Of a DNA stretch of 64,000 bases, positions 27,239 through 36,072 are shown in pieces; positions within the stretch are counted from its first letter, which is position 1; every line of letters begins with the position of its first letter. A model generated the notes under the pieces. That model ran no database searches. It was given only the letters and a program-made list of their open reading frames with translations, and was not told the origin of the DNA. Location of the stretch: contig NZ_JASISQ010000001.1 in assembly GCF_030063205.1 (NCBI RefSeq), positions 173,142 through 237,141 on the forward strand, in the 5' to 3' direction. This DNA is from Arthrobacter antibioticus (GTDB taxonomy: Bacteria > Actinomycetota > Actinomycetes > Actinomycetales > Micrococcaceae). The translations under genes and the position numbers were made by a program.

Positions 27239-29329
27239 GTGTCCATAAAAATTGATGCCACTGAACGGCTATTAAACTTGGTGATTGCCCTGCTGGGGAC
27301 CCGCCGCGGCTACAGCAAGAGCTACCTGCGTGAAAATATTAACGGGTACGTGGATTCTTCCTCCAGCGCCGAAGAGCGGGCCAGAGCTAATGCCTCTTTT
27401 GAACGAATGTTTGAGCGAGACAAGAAGATTTTATTGGACTTGGGCATCCCGATCAGGCAATCAGAAGTCCAAGGCAATGACACCTACGATCAAGTGCTGT
27501 ACCGGATCAATCCAGATGAGTACCGTGTCCCGGCAGTACGTCTGGATGAATCGGCCATGACACTGCTCTCGATTGCCGCGAACCTGTGGGCTGAAGCCTC
27601 CCTTGGGGCCGCAGCGCAATCTGCACTGCGCAAAATCGCTACGCGCGCTGGGACAAGCTGGTATGAGGATCAGAGAACCTCTCAGTCGCGTATTCGAACT
27701 GCAGAGCCGTCCTTTGAACCCCTGTGGGCCGCGTTGCGCAATCACCATCCTGTGACCTTTAGCTATCGCCGCACGGGGGCCACGGAGAGCGCCAACCGCA
27801 CAGTCCAACCGTTGGGTTTGGGCAATAAGTATGGGCAGTGGTATCTGGCTGCGTTCGATGTTCAGAAGTCCCAAGAGCGTAATTTTCGGCTGTCACGGAT
27901 CACCTCCGACGTTGAAGTTCATATCCAAGAAAACTTCGAGAGTCCCCACAATTTTTCTATTTCCAATGTGCTTGCACGGCTGGGCACAGGCACCACCCAC
28001 ACGGCAGAGGTAGCCGTCCCGGTTGGGTCAGCCAACTGGTTACGTAGCCGGGCTGGTACTGAAATTATCTCAGATTCGCCATGGGCGAAGGACGGCTGGG
28101 ATGTTCTACACATCAGCTTCCGTGAACCTGAGCTAATGGCCGACGACGTCGCGGCCATGGGTGCGCAGGGTCTGGTTTTGGCCCCTCCTGAGTTTCGCGA
28201 GGCAGTTGCTCGCAGGTTGCAAGGAGCCGCCAAAGCAGCGGCTGTGACCCCCATGCGTCTGGATGCAAAAGCAGTCCTGGCCTCGTCTCCTGCCAAGAAG
28301 AAGGACTCCCGGGACAGGCTAATACGGCTTTTGTCCATGGTTCCTTACCTGGTAGCCAATCCGGGCGTGACCGAAGCCGAGGTGCTCACCGAATTTGGCA
28401 TCAGCGCCCGCGACTGGTCTAAGGATCAAGACACACTAAACGTCACTGGATTACCAGGTTACTTCCACGGCGATCTGATGGATGTAAGCACTGAGACCGG
28501 GCAAGTATTCATCAGAGATGCTGAAACACTCTCAGCCCCCCTGCGGCTAACTCAAGAGGAAGCCTGCTCTGTGCTTGTTGGTCTGCAAGCCCTCACTGCC
28601 ATCGCTAACACGGGAGAAGAACAAGCACTGAAACGGGCCATAGATTCAGTGAGTGCTGTTGCTGGCCCGGATGCCTGGCTGGCTAATGTTGTAGGCCTTC
28701 ACCTGGTCTCCGGCACGGAAATCGAAACCATCGCAACATTGCAAAGAGCGATCGATAACTCCCGCGCCTGCACCATCTCTTACTTGGTGCGCACCCGAGA
28801 TGAGGTGAGTAAACGCGTTATTGAACCTCGCCGGCTATTCTCTATGGACTCTCTCTGGTATGTGCGCGCCTGGTGCCGACAAGCACAGGAACTACGCAGC
28901 TTCCGGGTTGATCACATCAAGGAGCTGGTAGAGGGCGATGCACAGGAACATGCCGTCGGCGATACCGTGAGCTGGGACTCCAGTAACGGTATTTATCATC
29001 CAAACAGCAACGACATCGCAATAGATTTACTCACCGATGTTGCCACCGCCCAACGTCTGAGCCCAGCGTACAACGCCACAATCTATGCAGTAAGCACGGC
29101 TGGCGGACCCGGCGAGGACACGGATGAGGTCTCCGATCTGGTCGGTCTGCGGCTGTTAGTGGGTGACACTGCCATGCTTGCCCCGCTCATGGCTCGGCTC
29201 GGGGGACACGCCAGAGTTGCGGCTCCGGAGACTGTTCGGCTTGCTGCGGCGGCATGGTTGGCTGGCGCAGCTGCAAACTATGACGCTGTGGGCGAAAACA
29301 CTCCGGCACCTCCCAGCCAGGGCAGATAG
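27239..29329 (+). CDS. pafBC: PafBC, fused WYL-domain transcriptional activator of the DNA-damage response
   Basis: 696 residues. In most Actinobacteria PafB and PafC are separate; here the two homologous halves are one protein, as known for Arthrobacter. Each half has a winged HTH (first half RLLNLVIALLGTRRGYSKSY), a WYL domain and a C-terminal extension; the two WYL regions are at PVTFSYRRTG and CTISYLVRTRDE. The family activates LexA-independent DNA-repair genes in response to single-stranded DNA. I prefer GTG 27239 (MSIKIDATERL) to GTG 27230 because TAGTAC at 27223-27228 looks like its -10 and the start of transcription would fall just before 27239. Confidence 0.94.
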   Translation: MSIKIDATERLLNLVIALLGTRRGYSKSYLRENINGYVDSSSSAEERARANASFERMFERDKKILLDLGIPIRQSEVQGNDTYDQVLYRINPDEYRVPAVRLDESAMTLLSIAANLWAEASLGAAAQSALRKIATRAGTSWYEDQRTSQSRIRTAEPSFEPLWAALRNHHPVTFSYRRTGATESANRTVQPLGLGNKYGQWYLAAFDVQKSQERNFRLSRITSDVEVHIQENFESPHNFSISNVLARLGTGTTHTAEVAVPVGSANWLRSRAGTEIISDSPWAKDGWDVLHISFREPELMADDVAAMGAQGLVLAPPEFREAVARRLQGAAKAAAVTPMRLDAKAVLASSPAKKKDSRDRLIRLLSMVPYLVANPGVTEAEVLTEFGISARDWSKDQDTLNVTGLPGYFHGDLMDVSTETGQVFIRDAETLSAPLRLTQEEACSVLVGLQALTAIANTGEEQALKRAIDSVSAVAGPDAWLANVVGLHLVSGTEIETIATLQRAIDNSRACTISYLVRTRDEVSKRVIEPRRLFSMDSLWYVRAWCRQAQELRSFRVDHIKELVEGDAQEHAVGDTVSWDSSNGIYHPNSNDIAIDLLTDVATAQRLSPAYNATIYAVSTAGGPGEDTDEVSDLVGLRLLVGDTAMLAPLMARLGGHARVAAPETVRLAAAAWLAGAAANYDAVGENTPAPPSQGR

Positions 29330-29332
29330 ACT
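29327..29332 (+). promoter_or_regulatory. Candidate -10 (TAGACT) overlapping the pafBC stop
   Basis: TAGACT, 6 bases, ATG 29339. The TAG of the hexamer is the pafBC stop codon. It could give tatA/tatC/helY an additional promoter inside the operon. Confidence 0.5.
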
Positions 29333-29338
29333 CACAGG

Positions 29339-29710
29339 ATGCTCTGGTGGTCTTGGATTCTTATTTGGTTGGCGCTTGTAGCGCTCTCACTGCTCTTTAT
29401 CGCCTTTTTGGGCTTTAAACTGTGGCGTGGAGCCACCTCCACGGTCCGCACTTTTAGCGAAGTCTCGGCCGAGCGGGCTGCCTATTGGGATTCAAGTATA
29501 GAAAAAGCCACGATTGCTCAGGTCATCGAGCCACGAAGCGTTGTGCCAGGTAGTGCTGTTTTTGCCTCACCTGAAAAAATGAAGGATGATTACCTAGCTA
29601 CCAAAGAAGAACGGCGTTTTCTCCGACTTCAAAGGCGCGTCGCCCGCAGGAAAGAACGCGGACAGCTCCAATCCTTGCGCGACATCGAAGCAATACAAGA
29701 CGTAGGATGA
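29339..29710 (+). CDS. Small membrane protein of unknown function
   Basis: 123 residues. One strong N-terminal transmembrane segment (WWSWILIWLALVALSLLFIA), then a basic, helical cytoplasmic part with RRFLRLQRRVARRKERG. I do not recognise a named domain. It lies between pafBC and tatA, starts 9 bases after pafBC and ends 21 bases before tatA, so it belongs to the same transcript; a link with Tat export is possible but only from position. Confidence 0.8.
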   Translation: MLWWSWILIWLALVALSLLFIAFLGFKLWRGATSTVRTFSEVSAERAAYWDSSIEKATIAQVIEPRSVVPGSAVFASPEKMKDDYLATKEERRFLRLQRRVARRKERGQLQSLRDIEAIQDVG

Positions 29711-29731
29711 ACCAAAAGGAAAGGCTTTACC

Positions 29732-30058
29732 GTGGGAAGACTTTTTGAGAGCCCCTGGGCTATCACCATCATCATCATTGTTGTCCTCTTGCTCTTCGCA
29801 GCCCCAAAACTGCCGGGCATGGCCCGTAGTCTGGGCCAGTCCATGCGGATCATCAAATCTGAGGTCAAGGAGATGAAGAACGACGGCAAGGAAGATGCCT
29901 CCACCCCGTCAGCTCCACCCGCCGCATCTACAGCCCCCCATGCATCGAGTGCTCCCTCAGCACCCGAGGCACCCTTCGAGGGCAAGATTGTCAATAACCC
30001 CACGCAGGGAAATACACAGGGCGAGGGCACCGGAACCGGTACCGGCGCTCAGTCATAG
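29732..30058 (+). CDS. tatA: Sec-independent protein translocase TatA
   Basis: 108 residues, GTG start after AAAGGAAAGG. N-terminal transmembrane helix ([20 protein letters not shown]), the hinge and the amphipathic helix [19 protein letters not shown], then an Ala/Pro-rich disordered tail. Forms the translocation pore for folded proteins with twin-arginine signals. tatC follows after 17 bases; no tatB is in the window. Confidence 0.95.
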   Translation: MGRLFESPWAITIIIIVVLLLFAAPKLPGMARSLGQSMRIIKSEVKEMKNDGKEDASTPSAPPAASTAPHASSAPSAPEAPFEGKIVNNPTQGNTQGEGTGTGTGAQS

Positions 30059-30075
30059 AAACGATTGCGGAACCG

Positions 30076-30918
30076 GTGGGTGCCAAAAAAGGTCGTAAAG
30101 CGAATCCCGAAGGACGGATGCCGCTCAAAGCGCACCTAATTGAAGCCAGAAATAGGCTCTTTAAGAGCGCCTTGGCTATGCTGCCAGGAGTTGTTCTTGG
30201 CTGGATTATCTATGATCCGCTCCTGTTTGCTCTGACGCAGCCTTTGCGTGATATCAGCCATGAACGGAACATCGTTGCAACCCTGAACTTTCAGGGTGTT
30301 ACGACGTCCTTTGACTTGAAGATCCAGATTTCCCTTATTCTTGGGCTGATCATCGCCTCACCCGTATGGATATACCAGCTGTGGGCTTTCATTACCCCCG
30401 GGCTTACTAAGAAAGAACGCCGCTACACCCTTTCTTATATGTTGGCCTCGGTGCCACTTTTCCTTGCTGGGATTTATGCTGGTTGGCTTATTTGGCCAAA
30501 TATTGTGAAGGCCCTCACGTCTTTCACACCAGCAGGCAGTGAAAGCGCAAATATCATTACGGCGCTTGAGTACCTGCATTTCGCTATGCAACTCATGCTG
30601 TTTATGGGCGTGGCCTTCCTGGTACCTGTTCTACTTTTTGCGCTCAACGCTATTGGCTTGGTCCGCGGCCGGACCTACTTGAAGGCTTGGCGCTTCACCA
30701 TTCTGGGCGTAACCATCGTCTCGGCGATGGCAGCCCCGGGGTCGGACGTCATGAGCATGTTTTTCCTGGGTGCCCCGCTGTTGATACTATATTTCGGTGC
30801 CATTGGTTTGTGCATACTCAACGACAAGCGACGTGATAGACGCGACGCTAAAAAGGCCAAGGAGTCCGAAGGCAACGCGGATCTGCCCACACCCTCGAAG
30901 GACTTGGAGATCCTTTAA
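30076..30918 (+). CDS. tatC: Sec-independent protein translocase TatC
   Basis: 280 residues, start GTG 30076. Six hydrophobic segments; conserved MPLKAHLIEARNRL (with the Glu that binds the twin-arginine signal), and FTPAGSESANIITALEYLHF. C-terminus is a basic cytoplasmic tail. Partner of TatA directly upstream. No good ribosome-binding site precedes the GTG, suggesting coupling with tatA. Confidence 0.95.
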   Translation: MGAKKGRKANPEGRMPLKAHLIEARNRLFKSALAMLPGVVLGWIIYDPLLFALTQPLRDISHERNIVATLNFQGVTTSFDLKIQISLILGLIIASPVWIYQLWAFITPGLTKKERRYTLSYMLASVPLFLAGIYAGWLIWPNIVKALTSFTPAGSESANIITALEYLHFAMQLMLFMGVAFLVPVLLFALNAIGLVRGRTYLKAWRFTILGVTIVSAMAAPGSDVMSMFFLGAPLLILYFGAIGLCILNDKRRDRRDAKKAKESEGNADLPTPSKDLEIL

Positions 30919-30925
30919 GCTGACG

Positions 30926-30931
30926 TAGGCT
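30926..30931 (+). promoter_or_regulatory. Candidate -10 (TAGGCT) for leaderless helY
   Basis: TAGGCT, 6 bases, ATG 30938, in the 19-base gap between tatC and the helicase. No ribosome-binding site. Confidence 0.65.
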
Positions 30932-30937
30932 AGTACT

Positions 30938-33784
30938 ATGCCAAGCTCAGAAATGCCCAGTCCTTCCGAACGCTTTCTGGCAGCCAAGCTGCGAGTTCAG
31001 GACCAAGGAACAGATTTCGGAGACTTTAAGGCAGGGCTGGACTTTGACTTAGACGTTTTTCAAGACACCGCGTGCCGGGCCGTCCAGGCTGGCCGCGGTG
31101 TTTTGGTTGCCGCACCCACAGGTGCCGGCAAGACGATCGTGGGTGAGTTTGCAGTTCATCTGGCACTCACCCGGGGAAACAAGGCATTTTATACAACCCC
31201 CATCAAGGCACTGAGCAACCAAAAATTCCAGGAGCTGGCAGCCAAGTACGGTGCTGACAACGTGGGCCTGCTAACGGGGGACACCAGCGTGAACTCCGAA
31301 GCTCCGGTGGTGGTTATGACCACCGAGGTACTGCGCAACATGTTGTACGCCGATTCCCACACTTTGACGGGGCTTTCCTATGTAGTGATGGATGAAGTTC
31401 ACTACCTAGCAGACCGCTTCAGGGGGGCTGTATGGGAGGAAGTAATCATCCACCTGCCAAGTGAAGTGTCCGTCATCTCCCTGAGCGCCACTGTTTCCAA
31501 CGCAGAAGAGTTTGGTGCCTGGCTTGGCACCGTGCGTGGAGACACGGCAGTGGTCGTCTCAGAACACCGCCCTGTGCCTCTCTGGCAACACGTGATGGTC
31601 CGACGCGACTTGGTTGACTTGTTCGCGGAGAACATACCCTTTGATCAGATCGCGGTGGAAACCACCAGCACCAGCGGTGCCAAAACTCCCAAGATCAACT
31701 CTGAGCTGCTAAAACTTGCACGCTCGGAATCTGTCAGCACAGGTAAGGGCAACAGCCACGGCCGTCGAGGCTCGGGGGGCTCTCGCGGGCGCGGACAACA
31801 CAATGACGGGCAAAGTTGGGCCAAACCGGCATCGCGTCCACAAGTGATACGTGCCCTGGAGAGCCAAGATCTACTCCCGGCCATTACTTTTATTTTTTCT
31901 CGGGCCGCTTGCGACGCCGCCGTGCAACAATGCGCAGCAGCTGGATTGTGGCTGACAACTGAGACAGAGCGAAACGAAATTGCCCGGCGCGTGGACTCGG
32001 CCTGCGCCGAACTTCCGGATGCAGACAAAGATGTTTTAGGCTTTTGGGGTTGGCGCGACGGCCTACTGCGCGGTCTCGCTGCGCACCACGCGGGCATGCT
32101 GCCCAGTTTCAAAGAAGTTGTTGAGGACCTGTTTGCAGATGGTCTTGTGCGAGCTGTCTTCGCCACGGAAACCTTGGCACTGGGCATTAATATGCCAGCC
32201 CGGACGGTTGTTCTGGAAAAGCTGGAAAAATACAATGGCGAAGCCCATGTGGCCATCACTGCGGGGGAGTACACCCAGCTAACGGGCCGGGCCGGACGTC
32301 GAGGCATCGATATTGAAGGTCACGCTGTTGTGCTGTGGCAACCCGGCACTGACCCGGCAGCTGTGGGCGGTTTAGCCTCAAAACGCACCTACCCATTGAA
32401 CTCAAGCTTCCGTCCCACGTACAACATGAGCATTAACCTCGTTGCGCAGTTTGGTCGCGCTCGAACACGCCAGATCTTAGAGTCCTCATTTGCTCAGTTT
32501 CAAGCCGATCGTTCCGTGGTTGATTTGGCCCGTCAAGTCCGCTCGCGTGAAGAGTCTCTGGCTGGCTACGAAAAGTCCATGAGCTGCCATCTGGGTGACT
32601 TTACCGAGTATGCCAAATTGCGCCGTGAACTCTCCGATCACGAATCTGGGGCCTCGAAATCGAAAGCCAAGCAGCGCCGTGAGGCCATCGTGGAATCTGT
32701 GGCCAATCTGCGCGCCGGAGACGTGATTATGATTCCCGTTGGGCGCAACGCAGGTTACGCGGTCGTACTTGATGCTGATGCCAACTCTCGTGCTCCACGG
32801 CCCGGCATACTTGGTGTGGACAAGGAGTACCGTCGGCTGAGCCTGCATGAGCTCAACGCCCCGCTTGAGGCGCTCGCCCAAGTGCGGATCGCAAAGGGAT
32901 TCAATGCCAGGGTTCCCAAGGACAAAAGGAATCTACTGGCCGCTGTTCAGGCCCGCTTGGCGGATACGTCCGGACAACGCCCACACCGCTCGGCAGAATT
33001 TGCGCACCGAGATCAGGACCTGGTTGGTGTTGAGAATGAGGGCATTGCAACACTGCGAAGGGCGTTGCGCGCTCACCCTTGCCATGCCTGTAGCGATAGG
33101 GAAGACCATGCCCGATGGTCTGAGCGATGGTGGAAACTGCGCAAAGAAACGGATGGGATCATCCGGGCCATCCAGGCACGAACGAACACTATTGCCCGCA
33201 CTTTTGACAGGGTCATTGATCTGCTCTCCGGCTATGGCTTTGTGGTTGCCGATGCTGGTGGGAATCTGCAACCAAGCCGGGATGGTCAACGCCTACGCCG
33301 GGTCTACGGAGAGAAGGATCTTTTGATTGCGCTGGCGCTACGCCAGGGATCGTTTGAGGACCTGGACGCGCCTGAGTTGGCCGCCTTTGTCACCACCTTG
33401 GTTTACCAATCCAAGCGCGACGCCGAGGGAGCCCGGCCCAGGATGCCCAGCGTCAGTATGGAGCAAGCCGTTGAAGACGTCATTGTGCTGTGGGCAGGGC
33501 TCCAGGACGCCGAGGAATCGCACAGGCTTCCCTTGACAAGCGAACCCGAACTGGGACTGCTCTGGCCCATGTACAAGTGGGCGAAGGGCCGCAGCCTCCA
33601 CGAAGCACTTCAAGGCACCGACCTCGCCGCCGGAGACTTTGTGCGCTGGTGCAAACAGGTCATTGACCTACTGGGGCAACTCTCACAAGTCACCTCGATG
33701 CCTCCAGGCTTCGCATCCGTATGCCGCTCCGCCATGGATCTTGTGCGCCGAGGAGTAGTGGCGTACACCACTGTGGTGGAATAA
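30938..33784 (+). CDS. helY: Ski2-like DEAD/DEAH-box RNA helicase (HelY family)
   Basis: 948 residues. Superfamily 2 helicase with motif I APTGAGKT, motif II DEVHYL, motif III LSATVSN, motif VI QLTGRAGRRGID; C-terminal helical region of DSHCT type. A basic Gly/Ser/Arg insertion (GRRGSGGSRGRGQ near residue 280) may bind RNA. The family acts in RNA turnover or processing in Actinobacteria, but the exact role is not settled. The gene sits after tatC as in mycobacteria, where helY-tatC-tatA-pafC-pafB form one block. Confidence 0.93.
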   Translation: MPSSEMPSPSERFLAAKLRVQDQGTDFGDFKAGLDFDLDVFQDTACRAVQAGRGVLVAAPTGAGKTIVGEFAVHLALTRGNKAFYTTPIKALSNQKFQELAAKYGADNVGLLTGDTSVNSEAPVVVMTTEVLRNMLYADSHTLTGLSYVVMDEVHYLADRFRGAVWEEVIIHLPSEVSVISLSATVSNAEEFGAWLGTVRGDTAVVVSEHRPVPLWQHVMVRRDLVDLFAENIPFDQIAVETTSTSGAKTPKINSELLKLARSESVSTGKGNSHGRRGSGGSRGRGQHNDGQSWAKPASRPQVIRALESQDLLPAITFIFSRAACDAAVQQCAAAGLWLTTETERNEIARRVDSACAELPDADKDVLGFWGWRDGLLRGLAAHHAGMLPSFKEVVEDLFADGLVRAVFATETLALGINMPARTVVLEKLEKYNGEAHVAITAGEYTQLTGRAGRRGIDIEGHAVVLWQPGTDPAAVGGLASKRTYPLNSSFRPTYNMSINLVAQFGRARTRQILESSFAQFQADRSVVDLARQVRSREESLAGYEKSMSCHLGDFTEYAKLRRELSDHESGASKSKAKQRREAIVESVANLRAGDVIMIPVGRNAGYAVVLDADANSRAPRPGILGVDKEYRRLSLHELNAPLEALAQVRIAKGFNARVPKDKRNLLAAVQARLADTSGQRPHRSAEFAHRDQDLVGVENEGIATLRRALRAHPCHACSDREDHARWSERWWKLRKETDGIIRAIQARTNTIARTFDRVIDLLSGYGFVVADAGGNLQPSRDGQRLRRVYGEKDLLIALALRQGSFEDLDAPELAAFVTTLVYQSKRDAEGARPRMPSVSMEQAVEDVIVLWAGLQDAEESHRLPLTSEPELGLLWPMYKWAKGRSLHEALQGTDLAAGDFVRWCKQVIDLLGQLSQVTSMPPGFASVCRSAMDLVRRGVVAYTTVVE

Positions 33785-33846
33785 CAGCTTTTGTCGGTGC
33801 CGACCAATCATATTTTCTCTTGTTTCTTTGAAAGGACAGCTTTCTC

Positions 33847-35568
33847 ATGTCATTAACTTTGTATCGAAACGGCTCTGTTTACAGTGCTGCGGACCCTTTC
33901 GCCACGGCCATGTTAGTGGACGGAGATACGGTGGCTTGGGTTGGCTCCGAGCATGCGGCAACGTCACTGCTTGATACCCGTATGCGGGAAGTTAATCTTC
34001 GTGGAGCACTGGTAGCTCCGGGCTTTGTTGACTCCCATGTTCACATTACCGAGACCGGTCTTTCACTTGGCTCTGTGTCACTCACGGGGGCACGTTCAGC
34101 GCAGGAGCTTCTAGACCTGGTTGCGGGCGCCGCTGCGCAGAGTACCGGATTGCTGCTTGGTCATGGCTGGGACAACTCCTTGTGGGCAGTGCCTGAGCTT
34201 CCCACAGCAGCTCAGCTGGAACGGGCCGCCGGTGGGCGTGAACTTTACCTGGCACGAGTCGACGTTCACTCAGGCCTGGTTTCTGCGGCGTTGGCACGAC
34301 GTTGTGATCTTGCAAGCATGCCTGGCTGGGACGGGGAAGGACTTGTTAGTGGACGTGCCCATGCCACGGCTAGGGATGCTGCACGCGCGCTTACTCCCGA
34401 ACAGCTCGTGCACGTCCAACAACGTGCCCTCCAACACGCGGCCCGGAATGGCTATGTAGCGTTGGCTGAGATGAGCGCCCCCCACGTGGGGTCGATCCAG
34501 GATTTGGCATCTCTGATGGCGTTGACACAACCTTCCACATCTCAGAACTCCGGTGCCACAGCGGCACCGAGCGTTTACTCCGGAGGTAGTGTCTCTTCGA
34601 GCACTAGTGGCCAGTACTTCCCGCAGGTGTTGCCCTACTGGGGCCAGCTGGTTTCAAGTGTGGATCAGGCTCGTGCTGTTCTGGCTGAGTTATCCGGGCT
34701 GGGCGTGGATGTTCTTGGACTGGCAGGGGACATCAACGTCGATGGCTCCCTCGGATCCAGATCAGCACTTCTGCGAAACCCATACACCGACGCGCCCGGA
34801 ACCACTGGCGTAGCACACCTCACAGTTGATCAGGTTGGAAGCCATTTCGCAGCCGCCTCAGAGCTTGGTCTCAGCGCCGGATTCCATGTCATTGGAGAGG
34901 GCGCCATGGACATTGTGGTGGCCGGTCTAAAACAAGCGAGCCAAGAAGTAGGCCTCGATAAGATTCGGGCGGCCGGGCACCGGCTCGAACACGCCGAAAT
35001 GGTTGATGAGGCTGCCATGGCAGCCTTGGCCAGACATGCTGTTGGGGTATCGGTACAGCCGGCTTTTGACGCTCTCTGGGGTGGTATCGATGGCATGTAC
35101 GCACGGCGTTTGGGCACAGCTCGAGCGAGAGAGCTCAACCCATTGGCCCGTTTCTACAGTGCAGGTGTGCCCGTGTTCTTCGGCTCCGATTCACCAGTGA
35201 CTGCATTGAGCCCTTGGGCTAGCGTCCGTGCGGCGCTTAACCACCACGAACCCAGTTCTCGAATCTCTGCACGGGCCGCATTCATAGGTCATACTCGTGC
35301 CGGTTGGCGCGCCGCCAAGTCCACGAACCCCTTGCAGGGACAATTAGTGCCAGGTGCTCCCGCGAGCTTCGCCGTGTGGGATGTGGAGGAGCTGATGGTG
35401 CAGGTTGCCGATGAAAGAGTTCAATCGTGGTCCACCGATCCACGCGCCCGAACCCCGCTGCTTCCCGCCCTTGATAGCAAAACTGATCCTCGCTGCCTGC
35501 AAACGGTGCACATGGGCCGTGAACTCTACGTCAACGAAGACTTGGACTCCGGGGCTGAGCTGGCTTAA
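33847..35568 (+). CDS. Amidohydrolase family 3 protein
   Basis: 573 residues, ATG preceded by GAAAGGA. TIM-barrel amidohydrolase: N-terminal composite domain (LYRNGSVYSAADPFATAMLV), first metal motif PGFVDSHVHITETG, GHGWDN, and the late Asp in FFGSDSPVTALSPW. Family 3 members hydrolyse N-acyl amino acids, formamides or similar; the substrate is unknown. A Ser/Thr-rich insertion around residues 225-260 (TSQNSGATAAPSVYSGGSVS) is unusual within the barrel and probably a surface loop. 62 bases after helY. Confidence 0.88.
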   Translation: MSLTLYRNGSVYSAADPFATAMLVDGDTVAWVGSEHAATSLLDTRMREVNLRGALVAPGFVDSHVHITETGLSLGSVSLTGARSAQELLDLVAGAAAQSTGLLLGHGWDNSLWAVPELPTAAQLERAAGGRELYLARVDVHSGLVSAALARRCDLASMPGWDGEGLVSGRAHATARDAARALTPEQLVHVQQRALQHAARNGYVALAEMSAPHVGSIQDLASLMALTQPSTSQNSGATAAPSVYSGGSVSSSTSGQYFPQVLPYWGQLVSSVDQARAVLAELSGLGVDVLGLAGDINVDGSLGSRSALLRNPYTDAPGTTGVAHLTVDQVGSHFAAASELGLSAGFHVIGEGAMDIVVAGLKQASQEVGLDKIRAAGHRLEHAEMVDEAAMAALARHAVGVSVQPAFDALWGGIDGMYARRLGTARARELNPLARFYSAGVPVFFGSDSPVTALSPWASVRAALNHHEPSSRISARAAFIGHTRAGWRAAKSTNPLQGQLVPGAPASFAVWDVEELMVQVADERVQSWSTDPRARTPLLPALDSKTDPRCLQTVHMGRELYVNEDLDSGAELA

Positions 35569-35622
35569 TTCCACGCAAAAAACGACCTGGAGGGGTCTAT
35601 CTTCCTTGACCAATCCCGCGCC

Positions 35623-35654
35623 TGACCTGCATCGATGCACATCGGTGCAGGTCA
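35623..35654. repeat. Inverted repeat, 15-bp arms
   Basis: TGACCTGCATCGATG (35623-35637), CA, CATCGGTGCAGGTCA (35640-35654); one mismatch that becomes a G-U pair in RNA. No T-run follows, so it is a better candidate for an operator than for a terminator. It ends 8 bases before the -35 box at 35663. Confidence 0.8.
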
Positions 35655-35662
35655 GCACCGTG

Positions 35663-35691
35663 TTGACACCAAGCGCACAGGCAATTAGTTT
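35663..35691 (+). promoter_or_regulatory. Near-consensus housekeeping promoter
   Basis: TTGACA at 35663-35668, exactly 17 bases, TAGTTT at 35686-35691. Predicted transcription start about 35697-35699 (GGGGAGCGGAG). It is the best -35/-10 pair I noticed in the window. Confidence 0.6.
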
Positions 35692-35712
35692 TAGGGGAGC
35701 GGAGAACCTCCT

Positions 35713-35853
35713 ATGAGGAGGGACCCGGTCGGAGCGGGAAACCGTCCTACCGACACTAGGGAGATAGGTCTGCGCGCCACTAGAAAACAATTCGGCCTTA
35801 GCCTGTTAAGCATTTTGTTTGTACATTTTTGTCAACATTTTACTTTGGGCTGA
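35713..35853 (+). CDS. Possible 46-residue small protein in a structured leader
   Basis: ATG 35713 to TGA, product MRRDPVGAGNRPTDTREIGL and onward, with a hydrophobic stretch LSLLSILFVHF near the C-terminus. The start codon is the loop of a perfect hairpin CCTCCT/ATG/AGGAGG, which would hide it; a further hairpin GTCGG..CGG-GAAA-CCG..CCGAC follows within the frame. The alternative is a non-coding RNA or a leader of the downstream mannosyltransferase gene. No homologue known to me. Confidence 0.3.
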   Translation: MRRDPVGAGNRPTDTREIGLRATRKQFGLSLLSILFVHFCQHFTLG

Positions 35854-36072
35854 GTCCTCTTTGGTCCGAAGGCGTGCAGACTTATCTTCTCGTCTTGTCA
35901 CCGGCGTATACGCCCGGTCTGCAAGCATTGTGAACCACTAACGGTTGGGTCCTCACATATACTGGTGATTCGGCATTGCCTGTCCCATCCGCTGTGAGTA
36001 GGATCCTCCTTCTGGCTTCGGCGGAAACAGTGCACGGCCTCCCACCAATTTTTCTCCACTGAAAGGCACCAA

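Larger units (their letters stand above)
35569..36072. other. 504-base intergenic region between amidohydrolase and mannosyltransferase genes
   Basis: No gene of normal size. It holds a 32-bp imperfect palindrome (35623-35654), a near-consensus promoter (35663-35691), a transcript start region with hairpins and a possible 46-residue reading frame (35713-35853), and a 12-bp palindrome GGCGTATACGCC near 35904-35915. The last 150 bases before the mannosyltransferase show nothing I can name. Confidence 0.7.

Noticed and set aside
35697..35790. c-di-AMP (ydaO), Mn (yybP-ykoY) or M-box riboswitch in the leader
   Set aside because: GGGGAGC at the start is reminiscent, but the conserved cores of these classes as I remember them are absent.
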